Shown in pieces: positions 1 through 10,329 of a stretch of DNA of 64,000 nucleotides. The translations under genes and the position numbers were made by a program. Origin of the DNA: Rhodocollybia butyracea (taxonomy: Eukaryota > Basidiomycota > Agaricomycetes > Agaricales > Omphalotaceae). A model generated the notes under the pieces. That model had not been told where the DNA came from. It did no database searches and saw only the letters and a list, made by a program, of their open reading frames with translations. Numbering within the stretch: the first letter of the stretch is position 1; each line of letters opens with the position of its first letter. The DNA is taken from assembly GCA_015501585.1 (NCBI GenBank), contig JADNRY010000049.1, positions 186,001-250,000 on the forward strand, given 5' to 3'.

Positions 1-466
1 AAAGCCTTACATGTGTAGACCAATCAAGAGCACAGCATCAAGCCACTGGTACTTTCTTGGGGTTTCTTTTATGAAATGAGTGGGCGTATTGATGTAAATT
101 GCAGCTAGTACTCTAAACGGTGAAGCAACAACCACAACACCATGTCCGGCTTCCACTTTGACCCCAAATTGCACAATAACTATCCAATGCTCCAAACTAT
201 GAAGAAACGTATAGACAAGAAGCGTGAAAAGCGGATGACATTTAGCTTGATTTCACCTGGAAAATCGGGCTGCAGCAGACACAAAATGTCGCACAGAAAT
301 CCTCACAAACAAGACTGGGTCTTGGACGGCCGCAGGGGATGTGGGCAAGGGGGACAAAGACAAGTTAGGCTTGTAAGAGGGCACAAAAATGAATATCAAG
401 ACCTGTTTTACTCTCAGGGAGCTCTCTAGACTTGCTTAAAATTAGTCGTTCTTGTTTCTCACTAGA
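1..466. other. No gene recognised
   Basis: Short open frames exist on both strands, but none has a recognisable motif or convincing splice structure. I see nothing that can be supported up to the CTAGA target-site duplication at 462-466. Confidence 0.5.
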
Positions 467-618
467 TGTAACGCCTACAGCACATTCATTGCCGTTAGCG
501 CCGATATTACATAATTAGTTCACTCTTATCCTCATACCACATACTTGTTTCGGTCTATTTCTCTAATAGAATGAGATCTTGCTCATGGTCTGAGGCATTA
601 AGAGTCAGGGCTCTTACA
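467..618 (+). repeat. 5' LTR of TR-GAG1 copy A
   Basis: This 152-bp direct repeat matches 1792-1943 and starts TGTAACGCC. It is followed at once by CTTTTTTGAGCA, which occupies the usual primer-binding position but lacks the TGG expected for a tRNA 3' end. The same motif follows the 5' LTR of TR-GAG2. Confidence 0.92.
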
Positions 619-661
619 CTTTTTTGAGCAACCTTGTCCTGAATAGGACTATTACAGCAAT

Positions 662-1759
662 ATGACCACACAACAGCACAACTCAAGCCATGACTCTGTC
701 ATGGCTCTGGCTTACTCTTTTCTTTCTCAAATCCTTTCTATGTTCCCTCATGATCCTCTCTCACACATCTCTGGGATCCTGGACTTCTCCTCCCAGGGAA
801 TTCAACAGCTGCTAGTCAACTTTAAGCAGCTCTGGGAACAACATGGTCTTTCAGTGGCTGGTAGGGATTTGGCAGAGGCAGTGGTGCAGGATTCAACATT
901 AAGATGTTGCTGGGCAGTGAAGGAAGAAGGTTTCCAGGCAGAGGTCTGTTTTCAGATGATAGAGTCTATTAAGAGACTGGGAGAAGAGTTTGGGATGGAA
1001 CTGTCCAAATCTCAAACACCACCTCCTGCTCCGAGTTCTCCATCACCTTTGACTGCTCCTACTGCCTCATCACCGACTCCCACGCTCGCTTCGAACACAT
1101 TGAACGCATTGAAATCATCTCCACATGCTCTGACATTGGTTTCACCCTCCAAACCCACTTCCCCTTCATTTCGACTCCAACCAACCTCAGAGTTTGCACG
1201 GGAGGTGGCTGAACTGCGGAAAGCAGGCCGGAAACTCGAAGTATTCATGGATGAACATGTCATGGGGCTCGAACACACAGCTGGCACACCGCCAGCTTGT
1301 GTTCATCTCTCAAACACTCCAACTGAGTGTACACCTGTGCCTTATATTGCCCCTGTGACTGCTGTTCCACCAACAGGCCTTTGTAAACATGTCAAACACA
1401 ATGTGTATGGTGCGTTTGGTTCGCTCTTGTTTCGTTCAAGTCGTTGCCCATCCCTATCTGGTACACTCATGCCATCACCCTCACCCACTGAAACTCCTCA
1501 TCACCATATTTGTGCTCCCAATCAATGCTCCCATTCATGGCGCTGGAGATCTACTGTCTCCAATGTGCCACCACCATCTCAATCTGGACTTAGTGTCAGC
1601 ATCCAGAGAATCCGGCGATTTTCACAGGACACTTTCTCTTCTTCTGCACTTATGGAAATTGCCAGCATACTACATCGTATGTTACCTATTAGATGCCTGT
1701 ATGTTTCTCTTTGTTATGTTTTCCCTTTTCCATCTTTCTCTTTTGTTTTTTTTGGGTAA
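662..1759 (+). CDS. Gag-like protein of TR-GAG1 (365 aa)
   Basis: This is the only protein of a small LTR element and by position is its gag, the presumed particle protein. The N-terminal 115 residues are predicted helical and hydrophobic-patterned. They are followed by a Pro/Ser/Thr-rich linker (about residues 119-170) and a short coiled-coil-like helix rich in E, R and K (about 178-205). The C-terminal third looks less constrained and ends in a hydrophobic run, so the true stop may be earlier. There is no CCHC zinc knuckle, protease or polymerase motif. The ATG lies 43 bp downstream of the 5' LTR. An almost identical protein is encoded by the copy at 20236-21171 on the minus strand, diverging where that copy is interrupted. 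The gag assignment rests on context more than on a sequence match. Confidence 0.75.
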   Translation: MTTQQHNSSHDSVMALAYSFLSQILSMFPHDPLSHISGILDFSSQGIQQLLVNFKQLWEQHGLSVAGRDLAEAVVQDSTLRCCWAVKEEGFQAEVCFQMIESIKRLGEEFGMELSKSQTPPPAPSSPSPLTAPTASSPTPTLASNTLNALKSSPHALTLVSPSKPTSPSFRLQPTSEFAREVAELRKAGRKLEVFMDEHVMGLEHTAGTPPACVHLSNTPTECTPVPYIAPVTAVPPTGLCKHVKHNVYGAFGSLLFRSSRCPSLSGTLMPSPSPTETPHHHICAPNQCSHSWRWRSTVSNVPPPSQSGLSVSIQRIRRFSQDTFSSSALMEIASILHRMLPIRCLYVSLCYVFPFPSFSFVFFG

Positions 1760-1791
1760 GATGGACCTGTGGGGTCAATCTAGGGGGCATG

Positions 1792-1943
1792 TGTAATGCC
1801 TACAGCACGTTCATTGCCGTTAGCGCCGATATTACATAATTAGTTCACTCTTATCCTCGTACCACATACTTGTTTCAGTCTATTTCTCTAATAGAACGAG
1901 ATCTTGCTCATGGTCTGAGGCATTAAGAGTCAGGGCTCTTACA
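1792..1943 (+). repeat. 3' LTR of TR-GAG1 copy A
   Basis: This second 152-bp copy is identical to the 5' LTR except for five CpG-site transitions. It is followed directly by the CTAGA duplication. Confidence 0.92.
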
Positions 1944-1948
1944 CTAGA

Positions 1949-3521
1949 ATCTTGACATTATTATATTTGTTTTGAGTGTGCTCGATTCATGAGATGTCAT
2001 TCGCAATAAATCAAATAAACCCGCGCTGGCCGCACAGATGGGCCGATCAACTAAGGCAAAGAGTTATAAACAATGTAGGACTTCCAATGTACAATATCAA
2101 GATCAGGCTTGATATTGTCTGAGGACATCTTGTTGTGTCACGACATCGTGTATTCTTTCACCACCACAACACATGCTATCCGATCTGGACAAGATTTAGG
2201 CTTCTTCCCCCGATTTTGTCGTGGGCACTGAATGCGCGCCAAACCAATAGGTGCAGCTCAGGATCACCGCAGTATCTACCCCAGGCTAGTACTGCATATC
2301 CTCATTGTAACGTGTTCTGACCACTTGCATGCACCTGCCATTTCGACATGTACACATGACATTTGGATGATATGATCACAATTATCAAGCGCCTCATCTT
2401 AAAAAAAAGAAAATTGGTTTCTTTGTTTCCTTCATTTTGTCTTGGCTTTACATTTCTTTGACCACATATCATTTATCTCTAAATATGACTACAGAGCGCT
2501 AGTAAGAAATCTCAACAGACTCGATGATGCTTCTTTCAGTCATTGCAAACAGGAGTGTAAACATCCCCCCCAATCCACAAATACCTCTTGACACAAGTTT
2601 AATCCCAAGGAATGTGAATTTGCGACTTAACATTCTGCACGTAGCTCTAGTTCACAAGGTTGTTCGAACAGAATTCCTTACACGCACTACGGTCAGCATT
2701 GTATTGCATGATGCATCTTCTTACCAGCAGCCGACGGTTTTGTGCACACTGGTACCCAGTTTTGTATGGCCTTTATCTGGTTCATATGTTTTTTCCTAAA
2801 TAATTCCTTCTTTACAAAGAGTGAACAACTCTGCGTCGGGTTTTTGTTGGAGCCCAGGGAACTAGCCTATGTCAGAGTTGAAGGGCCAAAGTAAGTGTAG
2901 TTCTACTCAGGAAAGAGGCGGTAAAACTGACTAATTCCAGCGTGGTAAATCTGTCTGGCACAACTGTAACGCCCCTACCAGAACGCGCAACAGTTCAATT
3001 TCCAGAGGAAAACAACTCCTTCTGGCTCAGCCCCCCTACCAATCATCAACATCTGGGTATCTTGAATCAATGTTCCAGGGACAGGGGTTCTGGTCCATCC
3101 CATCGAGGATCTAGTACATTGCACACTGAAATCAGTTAGTATTCATGCTCATTCCAAAGCCAGATTCTTTCACTCCGCGTGTTTCTGGTATGTTGGCATG
3201 TCAAGATTTGGGTTGGTGTTAATGCTTATTACATACCAGATTCTTCCCATACTTCTCCCAACAAGCGAAACTACGGTATGCTACTTCCTTCTTGTAAGAG
3301 CTCGGGTACAGGTAGTTAGTTGACTCTCCCCAGGATCATCAGAACCCCACCATACTAGAGATGTGGTTATGACTACTGGTGAAAGATCCAAAGGTATTTA
3401 GTAGTTACACGCATCATAATTTTATCGCCCTAACAATTGTGGTCATCTTAGATCGCCACTCTCTACCTCCACAGCCAGATTGCCGGGAAATGCAAAAGCA
3501 TGCCCAGCACAGTAACCCGAT
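1949..3521. other. No gene recognised
   Basis: Only short unrelated open frames are present, the longest about 91 codons at 2524-2799. I see no domain motif and no clear intron pattern linking them. Confidence 0.4.
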
Positions 3522-4244
3522 TAGCCTGGTTTAAACCAGAGGCATAAAGTAGAAATCTGGTTAAACCATTGTAAAGCACTCAAGCTACAGTTAAACCAGG
3601 TTAAATGAGTTAAAAATTGAGTTTAAACTGGTTAAACTAAGATAAACTGGGTTTAACCTGGTTTAACCTTGAAGTGCATTTGAATCTACATTTTATTACT
3701 TGATTAACATACTGTAGTATGTGATGAGTACCCATGAAAAGTTTATGGATTGTAGACAGGTCATGGAGATTTCAGGTTTCCTTTTTAGTCCCCAGAATAG
3801 CAGGGGCAAGCCCCTGCACCCCATATATATTCTCAACCCTAACCCCTAACCCTAACCCCTAACTAAGTGCTCCCCAGGTTTGGCATGTCTCAGACAGCTC
3901 TCTAATGAGAGCTGCCTTCGACATTGCTTAATATGCCAAAAAGGAAATTAAAAATCTCCGTGAGTTGTCTACAATCCATACACTTCTCATGGGTACTCAC
4001 CACTTCTACAGTATCTTAACTAAGAGCTGAAATGTGTATTAATTCTCTGGTTAAACCAGGTTAAAGCAGATTTATCCCAGTTTAAACTGGTTAAACCAGG
4101 TTTATCTCAGTTTAACCACAGTAAACATAATTTTTAACTCATCTACCCACAGTTTAAAGAGGTTTAAACATTAAATTATGGTTTGACTGCTTAACAGTGG
4201 TTTAACCAAATTTCTACTTCATGCCTCTAGTTTAAACCAGGCTA
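3522..4244. mobile_element. TA-flanked inverted-repeat MITE (GTTTAAAC type)
   Basis: The ends are inverted repeats beginning GCCTGGTTTAAAC, imperfectly paired over at least 45 bp, and flanked by TA at 3522-3523 and 4243-4244, as in Tc1/mariner-type MITEs. The arms are full of short GGTTTAAACC-like palindromes. In the middle lie a second inverted repeat (GGATTGTAGACA at about 3747, partner near 3966-3977), a small hairpin (CAGGGGCAAGCCCCTG) and telomere-like CCCTAA repeats. No coding sequence is seen. Confidence 0.8.
3835..3863. repeat. Interstitial telomere-like CCCTAA/CCCCTAA repeats
   Basis: Four alternating CCCTAA and CCCCTAA units sit at the centre of the MITE at 3522-4244. The unit equals the common fungal telomere repeat (TTAGGG) on the opposite strand. 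Confidence 0.8.
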
Positions 4245-5203
4245 GTCTTGTTTTACCCCAGCAAAACAATAGGGACTTCGTCAACAATGACTGATCTCTG
4301 CTCAAAAGAATCAGGAGATAATAAATAATAAGAGGCTTTAACTTTATTAATTTTTGCATTCTTTGAAATATAGACTTGTTTTTAATAAATCTACTTGGCC
4401 CAAAACATCTAAACATTGTGAGGCTATGGAGTCTACCAAAGTTCCCAGTGGTACGCCATTTGAAGCTCGGAGATAAGAGGGTATTCTTTGGGAGGAAACC
4501 TAAAATTTCACTGCCCATTCAATGCCCATCTATTTTTTTTGGTTCAACTTGTTTAACTGCGATGGGTTTGATGCCCCCAGCAACTTGGTGAGCTGGACTG
4601 CTGCATGGCGCACTAGATGTTGAAGAGGTCATCTCTTGTTTTGACCATTGGAGAAGAAACAAGGGACATGCCAAGAGAATGCAAACAAAACATACCGAGT
4701 GTAAACTTTATCCTTGATATAGTCAACCCGACTCCGCTACCAACAAGACAGTCTCTCACAGTATACGGTACTCCGGATCCATGTCGCATATGGCACATCC
4801 TACTCTCCCTCCCCAAAAACAACCAAGCCTCTCGCCACACGCAGCTGCATATCTGCCACTTCTCTTCCACATCGCATACGTGCTTTACTCTCACCACGCA
4901 CTGAACCAATATCCATGTCCCGACACTCTAATCACATTCTACATCGTTTATTCAATCATTGTCATTGTCACCCAATTTCTGCGTTAGATGGAACTGGAAT
5001 AATCTACGTTACCAGAGAACGAGTGGGCTAGGTGATTTTGCCATGCGGCTGGTGTGTGGTGCATGGTGCGTGCACATGTAGATTACAGAGTAACTTTTGA
5101 CTCTAAACTGAGGAAGAAATATGTATTCCTAAGTTGAACAAGTCAATAAGAGTAAAATATGTTCATTGTACTACTAGAAAATTGGTAAGAATAACTTCAA
5201 ACA
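4245..5203. other. No gene recognised
   Basis: Several open frames of 70-100 codons overlap on both strands between 4376 and 4990. None shows a motif or coherent splicing that I can support. Confidence 0.4.
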
Positions 5204-5600
5204 ATGAAGTGGACTTGGTACTCAGTACTCTCAGTAACCATGCTAATAGCACACAACACGCACTGCATTTGCATGCACCCAGCACGCACCATGCATGGAC
5301 TGCATGGCAAAGTGTATGTGCCGCGAGAGCAAGTGATGGCCAACGGCTGTTGGATACTGAAGATTGGCATGACAAAGAATCTGGCCCATAGGCTGAAGGA
5401 ACATCAGCGGAATTGCCCCAATCCAAATCCTCAATTGTAGTGGTTCAAGGGTGTTGGATTCAGACGGCATATTGGTGTGTGTACTATCGGGTTTTTTCTT
5501 TGTAGATCTAACAAGCTTGCACAGAGGCATTGTTTCACCTAAATGTTGAGGCCATTTCTGTTGATAGGCCTCGGACTTTTGTAGGTTTTTGTTTCCTATC
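5204..5600 (+). pseudogene. T5orf172-type GIY-YIG nuclease remnant
   Basis: The reading frame at 5204-5440 contains GKVYVPREQ followed by WILKIGMTKNLAHRLKEH and RNCPNPNPQ. This is the core of the T5orf172 (MUG113) branch of GIY-YIG endonuclease domains, where KIGMT and the following Arg belong to the active-site region. A likely second exon near 5517-5590 encodes EALFHLNVEAISVDRPRTF, corresponding to the family's next conserved helix, but the frame near its start holds a stop and the following His-Glu-Phe block is not found. The gene is therefore probably truncated or decayed. A related remnant lies at 37720-38110. The biological role of these proteins in mushrooms is not known to me. Confidence 0.55.
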
Positions 5601-6233
5601 TGCGGCATTCCATTCACCTTGCTCCAGGCCACCGACAACATGTCAAACTTTTTACACTTACGCCTCACCAGATCTCAACCGAGCTGCTCCCACTCTTTGT
5701 GTGTCTTTCCTAAATCTAAATCGATGTTTTTTGTACTTGAAAAATTGCTGTATTATTGGTGCTATAGAACACTTTGGCCGTTAACTGTGTATATAAAATT
5801 AACCACTGTTTTTGTTTTGAATACTGCTTTATTTACATTGTACAATATTGTATTACTGTATATTGTAGCTACAGTATTACAGGTTAATCATGGTTTATAA
5901 ATTGTCAATACTACTATAGTGCTTTGTTTTTTTTTTTTAAGTCCGGATTGCCGAAACGGATCATGATCAGTCAGCGCGTGCACTTATTCCATTTTGCGCC
6001 TGGATTCTTATTGCCATGTCCAAACTCAACTCTAGGATGTCTTTATTGCTGCAAATAGAGTCTGAATGACTGGGAAGGCCAAATTTCTCTCACCTCTTCA
6101 TCTCTTTTCTGAATCTTTTTTGATGACACTAGCTCTGACAGCGTTATATACGGCAAGCCTCAAATCCACCTTTGGCGCTACACTGGGCAGAGAAAGATAC
6201 CGGAAATAGTTGGGTCAATTTGTGCCCCTTGGC

Positions 6234-6485
6234 TCAAACCCGTTGGCCTATGCTGAGCTCGTAGAGCAGCTTCATACAATCTCGAGGGTCTGTGGCTCCA
6301 CGCTTCTTGCAGATTGCGCACTCGATTTTGGAATTTTTATCTAGGCTCTGTATCTCAACTTCACTCCAGGTTCGCTGTCCTCTCGCATCCTTTTTTCCGG
6401 CCCCAGTTCTATGCTGTATGGTTAAGAGCATGGCATATGTTTGGGCCCATAGCTTATTCACGGCGGCTCTGTACTTCCTCTCCAT
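6234..6485 (-). CDS. Small unidentified ORF with a C-x2-C pair (83 codons)
   Basis: The frame encodes a basic N-terminal half and a C-terminal IECAICKKRG segment followed by a further Cys. This could be part of a zinc-binding module or an exon of a larger broken gene. No family is recognised and the surroundings show no clear splice partners. Chance cannot be excluded. Confidence 0.2.
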   Translation of the reverse strand: MERKYRAAVNKLWAQTYAMLLTIQHRTGAGKKDARGQRTWSEVEIQSLDKNSKIECAICKKRGATDPRDCMKLLYELSIGQRV

Positions 6486-7929
6486 GTCAGTAAGTTTTCT
6501 AGTTCTTCCTGACTCTCGTGATCAACCGCTGACACTGAAGAGCTGCAGGCTCGACGAAGATGTGCAATCTGATGATGACACGCCTCGTGTCAATTGTGGA
6601 AAAGCTATCTCTTTGTTTGTCTGCCCTATATATTTACCAGCATCTGTAATTCCACTCGCTCTTTCACCATCTCGCATCTTCGCCAATGGCCTCTCCGAAT
6701 ACTCCTCCTCTACCCAGGCGTTTTATCATCATTTCTTTTCCAATCGGATGCGGCCATGGCCGTAGTGAGGGTTTGTCTCTCAAACCATCTATTGCTCTTT
6801 CACTCATTCACTCATTCAGCCTACATAGTGGCTCACAATTGGGCTATTCCCATCCCTATTCCAACCAACCACCACTCATGTCAAACCCAAAAGGAGCTGC
6901 TCAACATCATGCCGGTGGGGCTTATCATAGGGGTTTTGGTAGGGAATATTGACCACGTTGCCAATTGTGAGCTCATTGCTCTTTTGGGTTCTATGAAAAC
7001 TGACGCATTTCTTCAGGTGTTCTCCCCCTTCCCATCAACTTGGATGCCATTGTTGAGAACTTTGCTATTTTCATTGTTCCTCTTTCTGCTCTTTGTCTTG
7101 AAACCTGGGTAAGCATGCAATATCTTTGAGTCTGTGGCACTCTTTAACCATGCCATAGCTTGCTATATATGTCGCCATCGTCGTTACAGTGATGGTCGTC
7201 ACCCTTTTCCATAGAAGTCATGCTTGTACGGAATAGTAGGAAAGAACGGTGTCAGTTCTCAGGAAAGGTCACAATTGCACTGGCGGCAAACTGGCTCAAA
7301 TTAAGTAGCGATTCCTGACCAAGAAACATGAGATTTCTGTAGCATTAGTACTGCTTGAATATCAGTTGACTGCTCTGCCTTCACAACTGGAACATGTCAG
7401 CTTTGAGCATTGATCCCAGTATTAAACGCCTCTGGTTAGGCTGAATGAGGTAAAGTATTGATACAGGCTTTCCACTGGCTCAACTCAAGTAGGAATCAAA
7501 TGGACACCCAAGTGTTGAGCACGGGCTTTGAATGGGCGTCGAAAAACTCAATTCAGTAGCAATGTTGACGCGAAGTTGCCAATTGTTATTTGGCTACTCA
7601 ATCTGTCCCTTGCTTTCCTCCTTTCTCAAAGTCAGCGCAGCGCATGTGAAAGCAGTGTGAACACGGCGAGCTAATTCCTTTGATATCGTCAATCGATGCC
7701 ATGGTACAATTAATGGAAGAGCTCTGTCCCTCTCTGCAAGCTATCTACACAAACAAAGAATTGGAAAGTAAGCTTACGTGTCAGCTTTGAATTTGAGCAT
7801 CAATATCTCAACTTTAATTATGTGGTAAAGCATTGAGATGTCCAAGCAATGGGTGAGCACCCTTTCTCAGCCCTCAAGCCGTCTGTTCAGTGACCAGTGA
7901 AAGCCCATTCAATGCCCACTCATTGCCCG
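6486..7929. other. No gene recognised
   Basis: Open frames at 6594-7112 and 6686-6952 overlap each other and carry no recognised motif. From 7260 to 7560 a loose, diverged repeat of GGCTCAA-x-TAAGTAG-like phrases recurs. Nothing else is seen. Confidence 0.35.
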
Positions 7930-8231
7930 TTGCTTTTCTCGGCCGAAATATAAAACATATTTCAAAGGAGATCGATATTGAAATATGGAACCTTTTTCCC
8001 AGGAAAATATATTTCGGCAGCAATTGGAGCTGAAAAAGATAATTTGATCCAGCAGAAATATTGGCTGCAATATCACTTCTTTCTCAGAGGAAATTTAAGA
8101 GATGTAACTACACTAAAATGTGAGTATTTACAACATATATTTCAGCAGAGATAGGGAGCGTAATATATGATCTTTTTCTGCATATATTACCGGAGAAATA
8201 TATGATATTTCTCTATCCCTTTTTCGGCAGA
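7930..8231. repeat. AT-rich segment dense in short inverted repeats
   Basis: GAAATATA, TTTCGGC and CCGAAATAT-like phrases recur in both orientations, giving many overlapping small hairpins. It lies directly against the first recognisable Gypsy coding sequence and resembles the segment at 63470-64000 in composition and phrasing. No target duplication or clean ends were found. Confidence 0.45.
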
Positions 8232-9569
8232 CATATACCCAGGTGCTGGCAGTGAGATACCACTGGATGGCACTGATTGTATGGCAGTTATTAACACACC
8301 TAACAAAGAGCCTAAACCCAATACAGGTGAAGGCATTTGTAAGTCTAGTAGACTTATGACCAGACCTGACTGAGGTCCAGTCCAAAATTGCCGTCTTATG
8401 ACAGCAATCATTGAAATTGCAGGAGTCGAAGCATTCACACTATTTGACTCTGGCTGCACAATCAAGGCTTTAAGCCCCGCGTTTGTTCGTTCAACTAGTG
8501 AACATCAAAGTCCTCCAATTGGCGGACCAACATTCCTTACAGCTAGGAACTGTAGGAAGTAAAGCCAAATTTAATTTTGGTGCAAATGTACATACCTCCT
8601 ATGGAGGAATAGATGATAAAGTTTACTACAACATTATTAATGTCGATAGATACAACACTATCCTTGGTACACAATTTATGTGTAAGCACGGCATCAAACT
8701 CAATTTCGAGAAAGATGCCATATGCATTAAAGGGAAGGTAGCACCTTCTCTTTCTGTGGGGGAGGATGCGGTAGAATTTTCTCGCCCCACAGCAATGAAA
8801 CAAGAACTTCTCAACGAGAAATTCAGAAGAAATGAGACACAAGGTAGCAAAGAATGACTAGCTGCAGCTACAACTTCTAAGAAGTTGGAGCAAAAAGCGA
8901 AATCCACAGTGGAAATCGAGACTGTCATAGACAAAGATCATCTTTGGTCTGAAATGCAATGCTCTGCAAGGAGCTTCCCTCATAACTTCCCAGTTGTACT
9001 GGAAAGCTACGACAAGACTGATAATTCAGCCAAAGACTTTGATAAATACGTCAAAGTCATACAAGAATTCTCTAGAGAATACTTTCCCCGCAAAGTGGAG
9101 GAACAAGTGGAGTTAAGAACTCAGCATGATATGGAAGAGAATAAATCTCAACCAATGCCTATTATAGAAACAGGCAACAAAATAAAGGATAATCTTATGC
9201 AAGACAATCATGATACAGGGATGAGTTATGAATACATAACCATCCCAGAGAATAATTTGAGATGAACAAGATCTAAAGATCAAGTTCCAATGAGTACAAA
9301 TCGTAAAGGATTGAGAAGTAAAGCTCAATCCACCTCTCGTCAAAGACAAAAGAGACCCACCCAAGTCAAAGTGTGGAAATTCCCACTTGACGATATAGAG
9401 TTCAAAGAACTCTACGCTAATGGTCATGCAGACAATGAGCTTGAAGCACTAAAGGCCATCCAAGAGGAAGACATTATGGACTTCTCATCTTTACCAGAGC
9501 AAGGCCCTTAATACCGTTGCTTCATGCTCATATAATACATGAGCATATGGATATTCTAGGAGGAGTACC
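8232..9569 (+). pseudogene. Ty3/Gypsy element, gag C-terminus and protease part
   Basis: This is the left-hand piece of a fragmented Gypsy polyprotein. From 8232 a gag-like frame runs into a retropepsin with the catalytic triplet in FTLFDSGCTIKALSP (about 8430-8475). After a frameshift near 8480 the protease continues in the frame at 8483-8857 (SLQLGTVGSKAKFNFG, then YNTILGTQFM, the second protease beta-hairpin region). A TGA near 8369-8371 and stops after 8857 and 9265 add further lesions, with collinear frames at 8885-9265 and 9290-9511. The piece ends at the GTACC duplication (9565-9569) and the reading frame resumes exactly at 21372. No LTR of this element was found. Confidence 0.8.
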
Positions 9570-9721
9570 TGTAAGAGCCCTGATTCTTAATGCCTCAGAC
9601 CATGAGCAAGATCTCATTCTATTAGAGAAACAGACCGAAAAAAGTATGTGGTACAAGGATAAGAGTAGACTAATTAGGTAATATCAGCGCTAACGGCAAT
9701 GAACGTGCCGTAGGCACTACA
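9570..9721 (-). repeat. 3' LTR of TR-GAG1 copy B
   Basis: This 152-bp LTR is in reverse orientation. The sequence from 9722 to 9958 is the reverse complement of the gag 3' end and its purine tract. Confidence 0.9.
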
Positions 9722-9958
9722 CATGCCCCCTAGATTGACCCCACAGGTCCATCTTACCCAAAAAAAAACAAAAGAGAAGGATGGAAAAGGGAAAACATAA
9801 CAAAGAGAAACATACAGTCATCTAATAGGTAATGTATGATGTAGTATGCTGGCAATTTCCATAAGCGCAGAAGAAGAGAAAGTGTCCTGTGAAAACCGCC
9901 GGATTCTCTGGATGCTGACACTAAGTCCAGATTGAGATGGTGGTGGCACAGTGGAGAC

Positions 9959-9990
9959 TATGGAAAGCCTAAGTATCACGGTCCAGTAAT
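9959..9990 (+). repeat. Left TIR of the 10.3 kb element
   Basis: It starts TATGGAAAGCC. The first 21 bases equal the reverse complement of the right end, and about 31 bases match if mismatches are allowed. Confidence 0.88.
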
Positions 9991-10329
9991 CAAATCTGAA
10001 GAAATTTCCAATGCCAGGACCCCATGTACTGCTCTTTCAATCTTTATAATTACATAGATAGATGTAGTTGTATAATATATTATTATAGTAATGGTAGTGG
10101 TCGATAATGAATACCGGCAATAATAATAGCTGTATATCCGTTGTTTGTTAATTCTTCCATGTCTTCACAGGTGGAATGGTCATGTATGTGTTTCGCTACT
10201 TCTATATTACTTTTCTGATGAAGTCTACAGACTCAAGTTCTGGTAAGTGTGTCCAGGACTCATTAAGGATACAATTTAATACTTAGATTCTCTTGCCAAG
10301 ATTATCACCTGGATAATGATATTTCTCTG

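Larger units (their letters stand above)
467..1943 (+). mobile_element. TR-GAG1 copy A, complete gag-only LTR element
   Basis: Two 152-bp direct repeats (467-618 and 1792-1943) begin TGTAA and end TTACA and enclose a single gag-like reading frame. The 5-bp sequence CTAGA lies immediately outside both ends (462-466 and 1944-1948), a perfect target-site duplication. A purine-rich stretch (AGGGGGCA, about 1781-1790) just before the right LTR fits a polypurine tract. There is no protease, reverse transcriptase or integrase, so the element must be moved in trans. The two LTRs differ at five positions, all at CpG sites. A second copy of the family lies inverted at 9570-21366. Confidence 0.93.

Noticed and set aside
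6594..7112. Hydrophobic plus-strand ORF as a membrane protein gene
   Set aside because: It overlaps another open frame, has low-complexity Leu/Phe runs and His/Ser-rich stretches typical of translated pyrimidine-rich DNA, and shows no splice context.
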